Source: Carex sylvatica (taxonomy: Eukaryota; Streptophyta; Magnoliopsida; Poales; Cyperaceae). Taken from it: 64,000 nucleotides of DNA. The translations under genes and the position numbers were made by a program. The DNA lies in the NCBI GenBank assembly GCA_964058845.1, contig CAXKVR010000025.1:1-64000 (forward strand). Direction: 5' to 3'. How positions within the stretch are numbered: position 1 is the first letter of the stretch; every line of letters begins with the position of its first letter. Positions 23,222 to 36,399 of the stretch are shown here, one piece after another. A model generated the notes under the pieces. It did not search any database, was not told the DNA's origin, and worked only from the letters and a program-made list of their open reading frames with translations.

Positions 23222-24521
23222 TTGTATTTCTCTTCAGAAAGCTTGTCTCTTCAGGTAAACAAGAAAGAGAGGGAAAGAGAGGGCAAGAGAGGGCAAGAGA
23301 GGGAAGACCATGTATGATGTATCTTATAATGTTTCTGTGCGCATGCGATGCGATCCATATATGGGATGGCAACCAAAATAAATGCATTCAAAACTAGCCG
23401 TTCTTTCCATACAGTTTTTGCATGCACTTGGAGCACGGTATTGTATAATATATGTTTGCTTGGTCTCTCATCTCTCTACTTGTGCAACTTACAACGTTGG
23501 GGAATGTTGGTATTCGGCTTCACCACCATGTTACTATAAAAAGTTAAGTTTCGTTTTGAAGATAATGCAAACAGGAAGAGGTTACAAACATAATATAGAA
23601 AAATAAATAAAAATAAGATAAGACAAAACAATTTAGAGGTTACTACCATTAATTATTTTTCTTAAAGTTCAATATAAAGCAACATGCAACCAATCCATAT
23701 TATTTTATTCTTATTAGATTAAATTTAACTTGTTAGATTTAAATATGAGTTAATCGCTATTATTTTATTCTTCAATTAAAATTTAGAGGCACGATATTTG
23801 TCGCTATTAAAGTTGTAAACGGATCTGCTTGATGAGATTTTTTATATAGGTCGCCATGCAACCTATATGAGTTCGACGAGTCTATATATATATCTTGAAG
23901 GATCCATCGATCAGTCCAACAGCTGTACTCGGCCTAGTCTTAGATAAGAAAGAAGATAAGTGCATGCGCGCGTAAACACGTACTTGAACGAACGTATAAT
24001 TAATTAAGAATCGAAAATATATATTAGAGAATTAAACATGTTTTACTTATTTTAATTTCTTTATTTTCTTATTGTTTCGAGTTATATATACATGAGACTG
24101 AGAGGATGGATGACATGAGAGTTGATAGAATTAAAATTCGTTTGAGTTGGTACACGCGCGGTGTCGGTAACCAAACAAACAAAAGTTTATTCGTTCCAAT
24201 TGATCGATAATTAATTACCACTTTGTTCGAATTGGTAACAAATAGTATAGTATAGTATAGGTCCCATGAATTTTCCTTGCATTTATTAATCGTTTCAACC
24301 CCTTATACGTTGCTTTTTCACAAAGTACAAAAATTGGGGAGACATTCGTTACAACTTTCATGTAATATTTCTAATTCTTTGAAGATACACAAAAATGGGG
24401 ACTGCCTTACCTTGAAAATCAAAAATTAATTCACAAGACTTAATGATTTCAAATAACACGACACTAACACAGTTCATCCAATTACGTATGTGTTGAGAAA
24501 TAAAGAGAAATAGGGACTTGA
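23222..24521. other. intergenic / ligase promoter side
   Basis: Upstream of the ligase-like start. A GAGAGGGCAA-type short repeat lies at 23264-23307, within the likely 5' UTR. The rest is AT-rich with no supported gene. Confidence 0.4.
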
Positions 24522-24790
24522 CACTACTAAAAAAGCCAAAGCATATTATACACGTTTACTCAAAATTCTCATTAAATCTATATTCAAAGCAAGAAAACAC
24601 TATTCTGAAAATTTATACACATTATATACGATTTTACTGTTTACAACTGTGTATTAATATGCTCCAACATTCATACATAGTTTTTCATTAACAAACGTGT
24701 GTGAATGTTAGAGCACATTTTCGAACATATGTATATAAAATGCTCAAACAATTTCACACAAATTTACTGTATGATCCGTGTGTGATGAAA
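24522..24790 (+). mobile_element. CACTA-like transposon terminus
   Basis: Begins CACTACTAAAAAAGCC, a typical plant CACTA terminal sequence. Within 200 bp there is a subterminal palindrome GCTCCAACATTCATACA / TGTGTGAATGTTAGAGC (24661-24715) and related TGCTC/GAGCA motifs. The mirrored terminus was not found, so only one end is called. Confidence 0.5.
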
Positions 24791-24975
24791 GAAATACAAA
24801 CTTTTTCACATCATCGATCTGTGCTTTCATGTTATATTGGATTTCTCTCTATTTTTTATAAGTCATTCTAACACATCTCTTTAGGTTGTACATGTATTTC
24901 TATGAGATATCTCTTCTAAACAGGCGAGACTAGGGAGAGAGATAAGGCAAGATATGCAATTTCTAACGAAGAAAC

Positions 24976-25571
24976 TTCAAACGGGCATATCTCGACACTC
25001 GAGTGTCTAATTTTAGCATATGACCACTTTTCGAAAAGCTCGTGAGGAGATCTACAATAATTTTTGTGTCCACTGTGATTTGATTTTAGTTTTTTTTTAC
25101 TGATTCTAGATTTATGAAATTGTGTCTTGAATAATGATAAACTGTGATTTTATAAATGTGATATTTGGCAATTTGGATGATATTTTATTTAGTGAGTGTT
25201 ATTTATAAATTAGGATGTGTTATTTGATATCTTTATTCCAGACTGCTTATTTTATATATAGTCCAGCAAAAATGGTGGCTTTTAATTTAGAACTATTTAC
25301 TTGTCTGTTTGACTAGATTTGCAAAACATACATAAATTGTATTTAACAATTTCCTTGAGTTGAGATATGTGCAGGTTCATAGTTCATAAGATTAGAATTG
25401 CAACAATAATATTGAGGTTCTTTCCTTTGTTCTTGAGATAACTGACTGCATCACTGCTCAAATGATGGCTAAGACTTCAAAATCAACATATACTCTTCAC
25501 AAGCTTTCCAAAAAGTGGTCATATGCCGAAATTGGACACTCGAGCACCAAGATACGCTTGTTTGAAGAGTG
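24976..25571. repeat. inverted repeat, ~75-bp arms (24976-25055 and 25497-25571)
   Basis: CACTCGAGTGTCTAATTTTA (24999) and GCATATGACCACTTTTCGAA (25017) are mirrored with few changes by AAAAAGTGGTCATATGCCGA (25511) and GACACTCGAGCACC. The right arm belongs to the U3-like part of the LTR remnant that follows. Confidence 0.65.
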
Positions 25572-26440
25572 CTGAAGTTTCAGAACAGTTGATGACCGTC
25601 ATAACAGTTCAGAAATCGTTACAACGGAAAAAATACCAATCACGCCGGTTTAATTCGCTCTAACTGGCACCCAACGGTCGGCAAGTCAGAGCCGGACCGT
25701 TGCAACGGTTGAGTTCCGTCAGCCTGTGTACCTTTTGTATTTTGGCCACCATTTGGTCATACCAACTTCGATTTGAGTGAATCAAAGCTTAAAATTCTTA
25801 GGAGACCGAGATCTACAACTTTTATGTATTAAATTTGTTCAAAATATGAACAGATAGATCGCTATAGGTCTTAGAAGATAGATATCATATACGAAAACGT
25901 CTATAAACCTAGATTTGATTCTCCCTTTATATAGAAGCCAATGCTAGATTTCTTGTGGTGCTCCAGCCATCAAACATCTTCTTCTCAACTCAAATAGAGA
26001 GCTACCTTAGTTGCTTGATCTTGAAACTTCAATATTCATTCAACAACTGAAAATCTACTCCATACGCAATCTATTGTAAGAATTCGAGTGATTTGTGAGA
26101 GATATTTTATTCATACAAACCCTAGAGCCTTGAGTGCTCACTTCTCTTGTATTAGAGCCTTGAGTGCTCTTGAGCTATTTCTGTGCTCAGGTCGTGTGAC
26201 TTCCTAAGTTGTGTAAGGGCTCACCGGTTTCACCTTGTACTCCTTTCTCATTGGGTAAAGAAAGGCGCGCCATCAAAAATATTGCGAAGGCCCGGAGACA
26301 TAGGCGTTAGTGCTGAACTTCGTAAACATCTCTCGTGTCAACTGTCTCTAAACTCTACTATGTACTTTATTTATTTTATAGTTTAATTTAGATTCAAATT
26401 ATTCGAGTTTTCGCCTAGAATAACTTATAAACACGCTAGA
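25430..26440 (+). mobile_element. LTR remnant of a large retrotransposon
   Basis: Noncoding stretch with features of a long plant LTR: CCGTTGCAACGGTTGAG-type U3 repeats (25640-25725), a TATA-like CTTTATATAGAAG (25925), a downstream AGAGCCTTGAGTGCTC duplicated at 26123 and 26155, and a late AGACATAGGCGTTAGTGC segment that I associate with SIRE/Maximus-type Copia LTRs. No coding region or partner LTR is present. The frame at 26183-26386 is incidental. Confidence 0.5.
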
Positions 26441-26459
26441 TAATTTAATTTAGGACCTT

Positions 26460-26715
26460 TTATTAAAGAGCCGATACTAATAGTGCTTTTAGTATCGGCT
26501 GTTACTTATTAACCGATAATAATGGTGACTTTTAGTATCGACCCAAATGACTGTTCTTAATTAGTGTAATTATTAGTAACTGTCTGATTAGTACCGCCCA
26601 AAGTACGTTCTTAATACCCGTATTTGTTCTTAATTAGTGTAACTATTAGTAACTGTCTGATTAGTATCGCCCAAAGTATGTTCTTAATACCCGTATTTGA
26701 CCGATACTAATTCCA
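26460..26715. repeat. GATACTAAT-motif region with ~77-bp tandem duplication
   Basis: GCCGATACTAAT or its reverse complement, intact or slightly altered, recurs near 26470, 26488, 26538, 26586, 26663 and 26700. A unit starting GTTCTTAATTAGTGTAA is duplicated (about 26552 and 26629). Dense short motifs of this type are usual in subterminal regions of CACTA-type elements. Confidence 0.55.
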
Positions 26716-26721
26716 TGTGTA

Positions 26722-27325
26722 ACGTGCATAGGTTTGCCAGTCAGTTACCAGAGGGGTACAAAACAATGGTCGGTGAGAGATGCATTCAACTCTCAGAGGG
26801 ATAGAATTAGAGGATTGTAATTATCAGAGCAGTGCTAAGAGACCGAGTTATATTTCTACTGGATGAGGCAACAAGTGCAGTGGCGGATTCAAAATTTTCG
26901 TCAAGGGGCAAAAAAATATAGAATCAGATTTAAATAGCTTCTTGAATTTAAACCTATTAACTAATTGGGTACTCAATAAAAAAATAATGTTTTGACTTAT
27001 ATTTTCTAATATCGTCACTTATAATTTATGATCCTATAACTTATAATTAATATTACCAATTATAATTCAAGAAATTTATTTTGATTTTAACACTAAATTT
27101 AACCTGAATTACAAATCAAACATCCAGAAGGAGGCAAAAAAGTTTTCAGGGAGGGGTAAAGTCGATCGGTACCAATAGATCACCACTAAAACTCGAAATC
27201 CAGGAGGGTGGTTGCCTCCCCCCCTCTGCTACAGTAGATCCTCCCCTGAACAAGTGAATTAGATGTAGAGTCATAATGTTTATTGCAAGAGGCATTACGG
27301 AAGCTGATGGCACGGCATTGCAGAA
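26722..27325 (+). pseudogene. ABC-transporter nucleotide-binding-domain fragment, split by a hAT element
   Basis: Conceptual reading: HRFASQLPEGYKTMVGERCI, then a signature region reading LSEG followed by two stop codons, then RIVIIRAVLRDRVIFLLDEA, which includes the Walker B segment FLLDEATS. The reading is interrupted at 26878 by a hAT insertion and resumes at 27249 with TSELDVES, a stop, and LLQEALRKLMA. This is the C-terminal half of an ABCB/TAP-type ATPase domain with three nonsense codons. Walker A and membrane domains are absent. The fragment starts next to the GATACTAAT repeat region, so capture by a transposon is possible. Confidence 0.8.
26878..27248. mobile_element. non-autonomous hAT element, 371 bp
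   Basis: Ends CAGTGGCGGATTC and, on the other strand, CAGGGGAGGATCT; exact 8-bp duplication AACAAGTG at 26870-26877 and 27249-27256. The duplicated bases come from the codons for the end of the Walker B segment (ATS) of the ABC fragment, so removing one copy restores the alignment to the family. No coding capacity. Confidence 0.85.
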
Positions 27326-27330
27326 TCATA

Positions 27331-27560
27331 ATATCCACATTAAAATATGATTGGAGACCAAATTTTATATTTTTTGAAAATTTTTAAATGGTCTACAATT
27401 TTCTGAAAAATATTAGTTTTGTACTTCTCTTAAAAAATAGTAAAATAATTTCAAAAAAAATATAAAATTTAGTCTCCAATTATATTTTAATGTGGATATC
27501 ATGTTGAGCAGTTCGAATCGTCTATTTAAACTTTGAAATTAAAAAATAAAGATATTGAGA
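27331..27560. mobile_element. truncated hairpin element of the 37-40 kb family
   Basis: Left arm ATATCCACATTAAAATATGA plus GGAGACCAAATTTTATATTT, right arm AATATAAAATTTAGTCTCCA plus TTTTAATGTGGATATCATG. The right arm continues through GTTCGAATCGTCTATTT, but the matching outer left arm is missing, so the left end was lost at the junction with the ABC fragment. Confidence 0.65.
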
Positions 27561-28195
27561 TACAATTAAGACATGAAGCAATGAGACATTTGAGCCCTTT
27601 CACCTCTTTGATCGAAAGTCTGCTCATGATCTTCACAAATGGATCGATATATTTTGCTCCAGACCAGCAATGCTAATGCAAATAAGTGGCATTAACTGTG
27701 AAAGACATATATTTTGATGAAGATAATCACGTCCAGGTTAGTAATAAAGAAAATATAATCTCGGTTCTTAATTAAGTCAAGCTCGAGACCGGCCGGTAAT
27801 TCTGATATATTATAAATTACCAAAAAAAAAAATTATGTTTTGCAAAAAATCTTAAAGTTTTTGAAAAAAAACAAAAACTTTAAGTTATTTAATTATTGTT
27901 ATTAATTTTTTTTTTCAAAATAGATACAACCTTTTAGAAATTAAATGTACTAGAAGGATGACAATATTTTATGTATTACCTAGAAGTGACTTTTGAATCG
28001 GGATTAATAACTCAGAATTGAAGTATTTTTATTTTTTTTACAATAATACATAAAGAAATATATTAATTTTTTCTTACGGCCGTGAAAAATTCGGCCTAAA
28101 AAATATTGATCCGGATTATTTGTTGTAGTATTTCTAATAAATCAAATTATATTATATTCCATCTATTTTCAAAGAAATATATTCAACATTTCTAA

Positions 28196-28366
28196 TATTT
28201 CAATACAAAAAAATAAAAAATTGAAAAAATTTATGTTTTGCAAAAAAAAAAAAGAGAGTTGGGACTGTGAATTTTTTTGACGGTTTGGGTACTTTTAAAA
28301 TTCTATCAAAAACTTGATTATTATTATTAAAATATTTTGCTAATTGGGTATTTTTAAAAATGTCGG
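28196..28366. mobile_element. single terminus of a CCGA-type MULE
   Basis: Read on the minus strand from 28366 it starts CCGACATTTTTAAAAATACC and continues through an ACCGTCAAAAAAATTCACAG-like block (about 28284-28265), the pattern of the terminal repeats at 36409 and 60804. The other end was not found. The minus-strand frame here is not a gene. Confidence 0.5.
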
Positions 28367-29410
28367 AGCTATGGGGTATGGTGTATATTAAATGCAATTA
28401 ATGGTCCAAACCAAACTGTAGCCGAAGAGATGATGATATGATCGATGGTGACTTTTCGTGTTCTTTAAGATCGATGAGCAACGTGCATGGCCACGTCCGG
28501 AGAATCCAACAAATTAACAACAATTGGAAGATTTCAGTTTTTTTGGAAAAATGTTTTCAAGTTAAAAAATATTAATTATTGAAACAGGTTTTAGGAAAAC
28601 TGTTGGTGGAAATGGGGGAAATGTGCTGTTTTGTGTTGGTTACTTACTATATATGTTCTTTGTTTCTGATTACAGATTTGTGGTATGTTGGGTAGATGAA
28701 CTTAGTATATGGATGTGTTGTTATATTTTGATGGTACAAGTAGAGGATGTGATGAATTGATGAATATTTTTACTATTGCCATTGCCATTGCCATTGCCAT
28801 TGCTATTGTACTAATTAATCTCAGGTGTATATCTAAATCTAAATTCTAGTAAAAATGCATGATTAAGATTTAAGCCTTATTGAGGAGAGGCTAAGGGGCC
28901 TGAATGCCAGCAAGTCTGAGACTCTTCTTCTGCAGTGTACAGTGGAATGGAGCTGTCCATTTGTTTTGTAATATCACGCCTCTTCAAAAACCTCAATCTA
29001 GAGCTGTTCTACATACACCGTGCAGTCTAAACCTCTTTCTTTGAGTAACAAATATTTGCAATAAGGTAAGTAGAAACTGCAAGTTCAATTCCCGTCCAAA
29101 AACCATCATCATATAACATATTTCATGATGACCATGACAACAAGTTTGTTCTTTTTCAAAAATCACTATATATTCAACAAGATAGCAACTGAAATTTATA
29201 TCAAATCAAATGCACATAATGCTTAAAATCAGTAATGTTAATGTTTATCTGCACATTTACATGTTACTACTGCACTGTCAAAAGACTCAAACCAATACCG
29301 TGATAACAAGAGCAAAAGAAAAATGAACAATTCAAGACGAAGAAGTCTATCACTCAATCTAAGTATAGGTCAGAAAAATTAACTTAGCAATATTAATACA
29401 ACAAAAGAAA
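28367..29410. other. intergenic, downstream of the OSCA gene
   Basis: No gene seen. A hexamer run (ATTGCC)n lies at 28777-28806. The 29.0-29.4 kb part is presumably OSCA 3' UTR and terminator sequence. Confidence 0.4.
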
Positions 29411-32400
29411 TTAGGGCTCAAATTCATAGTGATAGACATAGTGAGGAGGAGAAGGAGAAGGAACAGATTCGCTGCGGTAAGGCGATTCAAGCTCATGTTC
29501 ATACTTGTTTGCTCTCACCTCTCCTGCTTCTTCATCGCACTCGAATTCATGAAATATAGGGTGCACATATGCATCAGCCAAGTATGCTTTTAGGTTCAGG
29601 TTTGGCTCCGATGCTTTATCCAATATGTCCTTCTCCATTGCTTCCTGTAGAGAGAGAGAGGGAGTGAGAGAGAGGTTATGAGATCAAGGTTTTTATCAGA
29701 AACTTATAATTACTACAATTTGTTATATGCACAAATTTAGACGATTAAGAACGAGGAGAAAACTTACCTCCAAGGGGTATTTTCGGAAAGCGGGTTGAAA
29801 TCGTTTCTTGCAATAGTAGTGGAACCAGATAGTAAACACAGGTAAGAAAATAAGTAGAGGGGTAGAATTAGCCGCCTTTTTGGTACTGAGCAATCCAATT
29901 AGAAGAACTTGGGATATTAGAAGACCAATTATTATGCGACTTTGCACAAATGGCCAGAAGGCGGCTGCGCTTTCATATTCTTGATTGTACACATTCATAA
30001 TCTGAAAAACCAAATGACATAATAAGACAGTTTCTATTGTGCAATATGGAAATTTATTTATATTGTTGACAACTAAAATTTGTTGAAAAGGCTTCATCTT
30101 CAAACTACTCCAAACAAATAACAAGGTTAAATCTGACGGAGGAAGACATTCTTAACTTCCAGTTAAGTTTCCTGAACTAAGTGTAATACTTCTGGCCCAA
30201 ATCAAACTGAACAGCTTCTGATTAAATGCATTACTTGTGTGTGCATTATTCGTACCGGTATATATCACTGGTCAAAGAGGAGGGATCAAATGCCAGTGCC
30301 TTGATTTTTTTTTTTTTTAGATAAAACTAGTCCCCATGAAATTAAATACCAAAGAATACATTTGAACTTGCACATGATAAAAATAAATGATAAATGCCTA
30401 GTAGCTCAAGTGGGATGGTACAAAATTATTTCCAAAAGGTCCTGAAACCAAATATGAATGTGGAATTGGGAGCTGCATACCCAGAATTACATATCATAAT
30501 AGTGTTACACGTATCATGCCATTTGTACATGCAAAAATTCCCAATAATTCAGTTATATGAGATATGCATCAAGAGTCCCAATATAGGTAATATTGATCAC
30601 ATCCAAGTTCTTTTGCATGGGATCCCTCCTGATTAGTCAAAATAGGTCATCTTTATGGCTGCATCAATTTCAATATAAAATATAAGAACACTTTACAAGG
30701 TAAGGATCCAACTTACCTGGTGTCTATACACGAGGAAAGCAAACATGAAGAAAATCAGTATAAAGGGAAGGAGAATTGGAGTGATCACAGCATAAACAAG
30801 CCCAAGAAGGAAATACAACTGCAAATTAGGCAGGTTCTCGGGCAGGCCAATACTGCCTGGATCCATTGCTTTATCTCGGTCCTTCTCAGTCTTCACCAGA
30901 AATACATTTTTCAGATGGTATATGACAAGGTGCTTCAAGCGAAGGATTTCGTTTGCAATACCAGACCATCCATCAATCATTATGTATGTCATAAAGAATG
31001 TGGCCTTCATTGGGATAGAAACACCAATTGTTCTCGGAATTCTGATGAGGAATTACATGCAAAACAGATACTTTTTTAACGCCATTTAAGAAAGTTCAAA
31101 AAAAGTTTCTAATCAAGAACTGAAAGTTAAATGGGTGCATATTGTAAGCATTTTGGAGCATCTGTTTTTCAGAGTTTTGGTCAGATCTCGATATTTAATC
31201 TTCTGAAGTTATCACAGAAATTTTGGCACAGTACTGGTATCTGGTAATATTAGCCTTGTTCACACAGGTTGGCACAGAATGGCCTGTAATTTTTCATGGT
31301 ACTACTGGTATGGTATTGAAATATAACACAGGCAGACACTAATTTAAGAGAGAAGAGAATTACTGTTCAGGTGGTTGATGGAGGAAAGTATATAGTTGCT
31401 CAAAAGCTGTTCCAGTAATTATACTTCCCAGAAATACATTTACAAGTATGAAGTAGTAATACTTTGTGGCTGCCTTTCTCTCAACAGAAGAAAGAGATAT
31501 GTATCCTTCAACTTTTGACATTAAAACTAACACATCTGGCAGGATAAATAAAAATATTTTCAGTGCCAGACCCGGAAGAAACCCTTGCAAGAACGACTTT
31601 ATCACCTTTCTACAAACAAAAAAAAGGATGAAAACAACCAGTCAGGTATGCCGAAAAAAAAGTTCCTTAACATATAGTCGAGATTATTGCTAGCCCAGAA
31701 ACTTTAAAGAGTATCAGTGAAATTTCCAAGAGCAAAGGCAACAAAGATGAATAATTAACAGAAACCAAAAATAAATAATACATTTCTATGACTGGCTTGA
31801 GAAAAGGAGCAACTTTCTCAAGGCCTTCCAAATTTGCAAGCGACTGAACGAATGCAATTGGAATCATGTAGAAGAAGATGAGTGCAAAGACAGAGATGGA
31901 TATCATAAGCCGGCGTATGCTTAGAGTAAAAAAGGGAATTGACAGGTTCTGCCAGTAAACATCTCGAGGCTCTGGGGCCCACTCTGTCAGCCATTGTGTC
32001 GGATTCCTGCTCTGCTGGGTCTGTGCACAAACGGCCGCGCCCCATCTAGAGTCAAAGGTTACAAAAGATACTGGCATGACGGCTTTTGGGTCTTTTAGCA
32101 CTCTCTGACGCTCGGCCAATATCTGACAAAGTGAAATGAAGGACATTGATGTTAGTTTTGAAATGGTCCTATTTTTGTATAGGTAAACTCCCATCAGCTT
32201 GGATTTGGTAGCTTCGCTGAAAAATGAGTGCTCACAAAAAGAAGTCTCCACAAAAAGCAGATTATTTTAAATCAAATGCATATCATATGTCGTTATGTCA
32301 GTGCTCAGAACCAAATTGTATACTAGATGATAATTATCCAAAAAGTATGTATTCGAAAGAAGTAGGTGCATTGGATAAAAATAAGGTATCTCAGGCCAGC

Positions 32401-34669
32401 TTTGAGATGCTTTGGCCGTGCTAATTTGACAGAAAAAATAATTTTCCAAGAAGATAAACAATCAAAGAATATACCTTTCTATCAAGGACATCAACCCTTC
32501 CTTGGTAATAGTCGATGGCATCTACCCTTCTACCACAACAACCCAGAAAACCTACCTGAGAAAAAGTTTCACAAATTTATACGTATTAGTCATGATGTAT
32601 TACCAATTCTACAGGCCATGGAGATTATTTACTGAACAGATCAAGTACTGGCCAAAGTACTAGAAAATAAAAAAATTATTTAGTTCCAAATCTGCTTAAT
32701 TTTACCGGTACTTGGTATATAATAGTATCAGAGAGTATGTTAAAGACTAAAGAGATACCTTAGTGGTTGGTCTTGACCCAGGATGCCTCTCAAATTTGCG
32801 CTGGTAGTAATCCAACCAATTCTGAAGCCTCTCTTTTCTCTTTATCAGCTTCCCAAATTTATTTGCATTATATACAGGCTAACCGCAAAAGAAGGGATCA
32901 TTAGCAACAAGCAAAATATTAAAATAATGATATCAACAGGAAAAATAACATGACTAAATATAGTGCTTAAAGTACCTGTTGTCCAAGATAGTGGTCATGA
33001 TGATTTCTTCGAAAGAATTCATCGACTGTCTCAGCTGTTGAGTGACCCACCACATGTGGTACATTAGTTACTACTACCTATTTTCACAATATTTAAATAA
33101 ATAATTTAATTACTTTTTCCTTCAATAATGAAAAATGGAAAGTGACAGATGTATGAAGTACTCACGGTAAATTGGTCAACACGGCGTTGCTGTGAGGCCA
33201 TAAAATGTAATCTCATGAAGGCCACGTTGGCGTATTCTTTGTATAGTATGTAACATGTCCATAATGTGAATATATATGCCATTAATATATGAATAAAGAA
33301 CCTGAAATAAAACCAAAGTAAAATCATAATTAGTATTACTCTTTGCATTAATCTCCTCTATAGTGGAAAACTCCCGAGGGGTAGAATCAGAAATAGAAGA
33401 AAGGCCTTGTTTAGTATGTCAATAGCAATGCAAAGACTCCGCATCAATTGCCATAGAAAGTTCAAAACTATGGCACAAATGTGTTTTTGTTTGCATGTGG
33501 GCCACGGATCAAAATGGATGGTTTTGAACAACATAAAAGAAAACCTCTCAAAATAGTAAGCTGTAATTGTATCCTCTTGATCAGAGGGCCCACACAAACT
33601 ACTGAATATCGTGCTATTGCTTTTATGGCAGCATATGTGGACTTGGAGACAAGCTTATCCCTATACAAACTTAATAAACCAGAATTATCGGAAGTTACCT
33701 CTTTGAACCAGGGCTAACATTGGATATAGAGAGCTTATCAATGTCACTAAACACAACTTCTTTTCTCAGACTCAGTAAAGTGCCACCAGAAATGTTTACT
33801 GGTATGAGAATCATGAGAGCTAACAATGTGATTGGTACAAAAATCTTCAAACTGTCAACACATAATTGATTATATGTCAGAATTAATCCAAAAAGAAACT
33901 TTCTGAAATGAAACTAGCTACAAATTGAAAATTACCATACTGTCCCGCACAATGATAAAGGTACAGGACATCACCAGTTTGGTACAAATAATAGGATGAT
34001 AAGAGCACAGCAATATGCTAAAAACAAGGTTTTCTTCTATGTAAATGTACTAAAAAAAATTGCGGATATAAATGTGTTCTTTTGGCTAGCTAGCGCTCAT
34101 ATTTATGTTCAATTAAGCAAAAATTATATAATATAAAGTATCATATCATATTTATGTTCAATTAAACAACAAGTACAGAAAACTAATCTAGGACTCTACA
34201 AATAAGTATCATCCTAAAGTTGAAACCAAAAAAGGGCTCTCCTAATCCTAAAATTCTTTGAAATGCACCACAAAGAAAAAGAGACCAACATGCAAAACAT
34301 AATATCCGTTATAAACCCCAAAATAATGGGGAAATAAAGATCAAATAAATTATTCACTTACCCCAGAATGTAAATTCGAAGATAAACTGCAGAATCCAAT
34401 CCAGCATGCTGAATTATCTCCGCTTCACTCATTCTCAGTGAACCAGGTATCCAGTTTAAAAATTTTAAATATGTCCATAAATTCAAATTAACAAATTTGC
34501 TCAAGCCCTGAGCCATGGACCGGGTCCGTGAACCATTGAGGTACCATTTGGGGTTATAAACTCTATCATTCACTGGTTGAATTCTGAGTACAGCAAACAG
34601 AAGTAGAAATGCAAATCCACCGACTATGTTTATGAAAGCTGACACACCTAAATCCTGCAGTGTAGCCAT
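29411..34669 (-). CDS. OSCA/CSC1-type hyperosmolality-gated cation channel (DUF221), 759 aa, 11 exons
   Basis: Multi-pass membrane protein of the OSCA/TMEM63 family, mechanically or osmotically gated cation channels at the plasma membrane; closest by eye to the OSCA1-clade ERD4-like protein. Exons: 34669-34362, 33851-33699, 33301-33166, 33077-32976, 32878-32759, 32555-32475, 32122-31782, 31609-31364, 31041-30717, 30001-29768, 29644-29411; all phases agree. The N-terminus MATLQDLGVSAFINIVGG is the first membrane helix. FMRLHFMASQQRRVDQFTV and GHSTAETVDEFF open the cytosolic domain. VSFVTFDSRWGAAVCAQTQQ and WAPEPRDVYWQNLSIPF mark its end, and the pore-bearing DUF221 helices follow (FALIFFYMIPIAFVQSLANL, YIMIDGWSGIANEILRLKHL, PILLPFILIFFMFAFLVYRH). 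The tail is acidic and Ser/Pro-rich. Exon 8 could only be joined in frame using the acceptor at 31610-31611. The gene appears intact. Confidence 0.92.
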
Positions 34670-36399
34670 ATATTTCGAACTAAATTATAGAACACCAGCA
34701 AAATTTAGCTGAAAGGTTGATGAATTTTAGAAAATATATGATGGAAGTTGGATAAGCATGGAAAGGTGAGAACTTTGTTAAGGGGAAAAAGTAAAGAGAC
34801 GAAAAGGAATGCAAAAGCGTGAAGCTTAAAGTGTAAACCCAAAATGGAAGTTTAGTGGAGCACTAGACTAAAAGAATAAGTAGAATTTCACAAGAAAGTA
34901 ATCATAACTCTTGAAAACGGTGAAAAACAAGGAAAAGTGTTAACAGAGTTGAGCTTCTACTAGTGCAGTAAAGGAAAACGAGGCAACTCCATTCCAAATT
35001 CTAGCGAGAATGGGAGGAAAGAGAAAGACATTGAGGTGTGAGTAAAGGTGAGATGCTGAGAGGAGGTTGGGACTTGGGTCGTGCAAGGAAAGGCAAGGAA
35101 TCAGACAGACTGTGAAGAGCGCGAGAGAGGAAGGAAAGGAAATGATCAAAATGGGAGTTCGTGGAGGCCAGCAACTAGCAAGCACCCAATTTATTATTTT
35201 ATTCGTTCCGATCATTTATTGTTTTTGTTATTTGTTATTTGTTATTGTACTGTACTGTACTATACTATACACCATGGTTCGTTAGTTAAAGACTTAAAGT
35301 TAGTGGGGAAGAGAAGAGAGATTGCGCAAAGTACCTCCGAAGACCAAAAGACATTATAGAAATTGCGCCTGCTCCTGGAGCACCACGTCAAAAGGAATAT
35401 ATATATCCTAAAAATAGAATGTGGAAAAATAGAGCACTACCCCAATGACTCCATGGATACTGCCTCACTGCATCAACGTGATGATCCTCAGAACTGTTTA
35501 ACTCCCATTTGATTTGTACATAATAATATGACACAAATTGACAAATGAAATAAAGCCACGTGGACACCTAAGATAAAGTTTATGTTGTTCCTGCGGCGTA
35601 CTAGAATGAAACCACCAACTGGCGCCAAGTAATGTCCCAGTACTAGCACTACTAACGGAATCCTTCTTTGAAGCAACTAAGAATGACCAAATAATTTCGA
35701 AAATTAATTCAGATTATCTTGCATTCTGTTATCATTGACGCAATTATACTTTTTTTTTATGCTTTTATAGAAACTTACAACATTTTATTCTCGTTTTTAT
35801 ATTAACAAACAGATGAAAAAACCAAATAAAATTTCCATATCAAGAATACTATCATGACTACTCATATTTAAATCGACAATGAAAAATATAAAGAATCAAA
35901 ATCTATAAAAATAATCACAATGTTCTTTTTCACCAACAGCACAAAACAGTGTTATTGTAATTAAGACGTGACATGAGTAGCCTTCATGCTCAGATGAGAT
36001 ATGTGCTTGAATTATTTAAAAGGAAACACAGAGGAATAAGGAGGAAAAGAGTCATCATCCCAAGCGGAGTTTTTTACAAAAATATATTGCTTACAATGGT
36101 TATTGGTTTTTTTTCTTTTCCGATCTATAGATGTGATCCATTAAAAATTTGGTTTCGTCGGTATCTACTATTTGCAGTAATTTTTTTAAGTTGCAGTGTG
36201 TTTTTTTAATAAAGAAATAGAAAATTATTGAGACTTAATGTTCCGACAAAACTATAGTCCTCTCATTTCTTTTTCACCCGATCTAATATTCATTTATTAT
36301 ATATATTGTATGACTATTAGTTTGATAAACTTCAAAAATCAGTGGATCCGAACTATTAATTTGATTTTATCTATTTATCAAGGGAAAAAACAATCTATC
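34670..36399. other. intergenic / OSCA promoter side
   Basis: The 5' UTR and promoter of the OSCA gene must lie at the left end. A GTACT repeat occurs near 35247-35270. No other gene is supported; the several short frames lack recognisable domains. Confidence 0.4.

Noticed and set aside
22281..23606. Plus-strand frames opposite the CoA-ligase first exon
   Set aside because: Antisense shadows of a conserved exon; composition follows the minus-strand codons.
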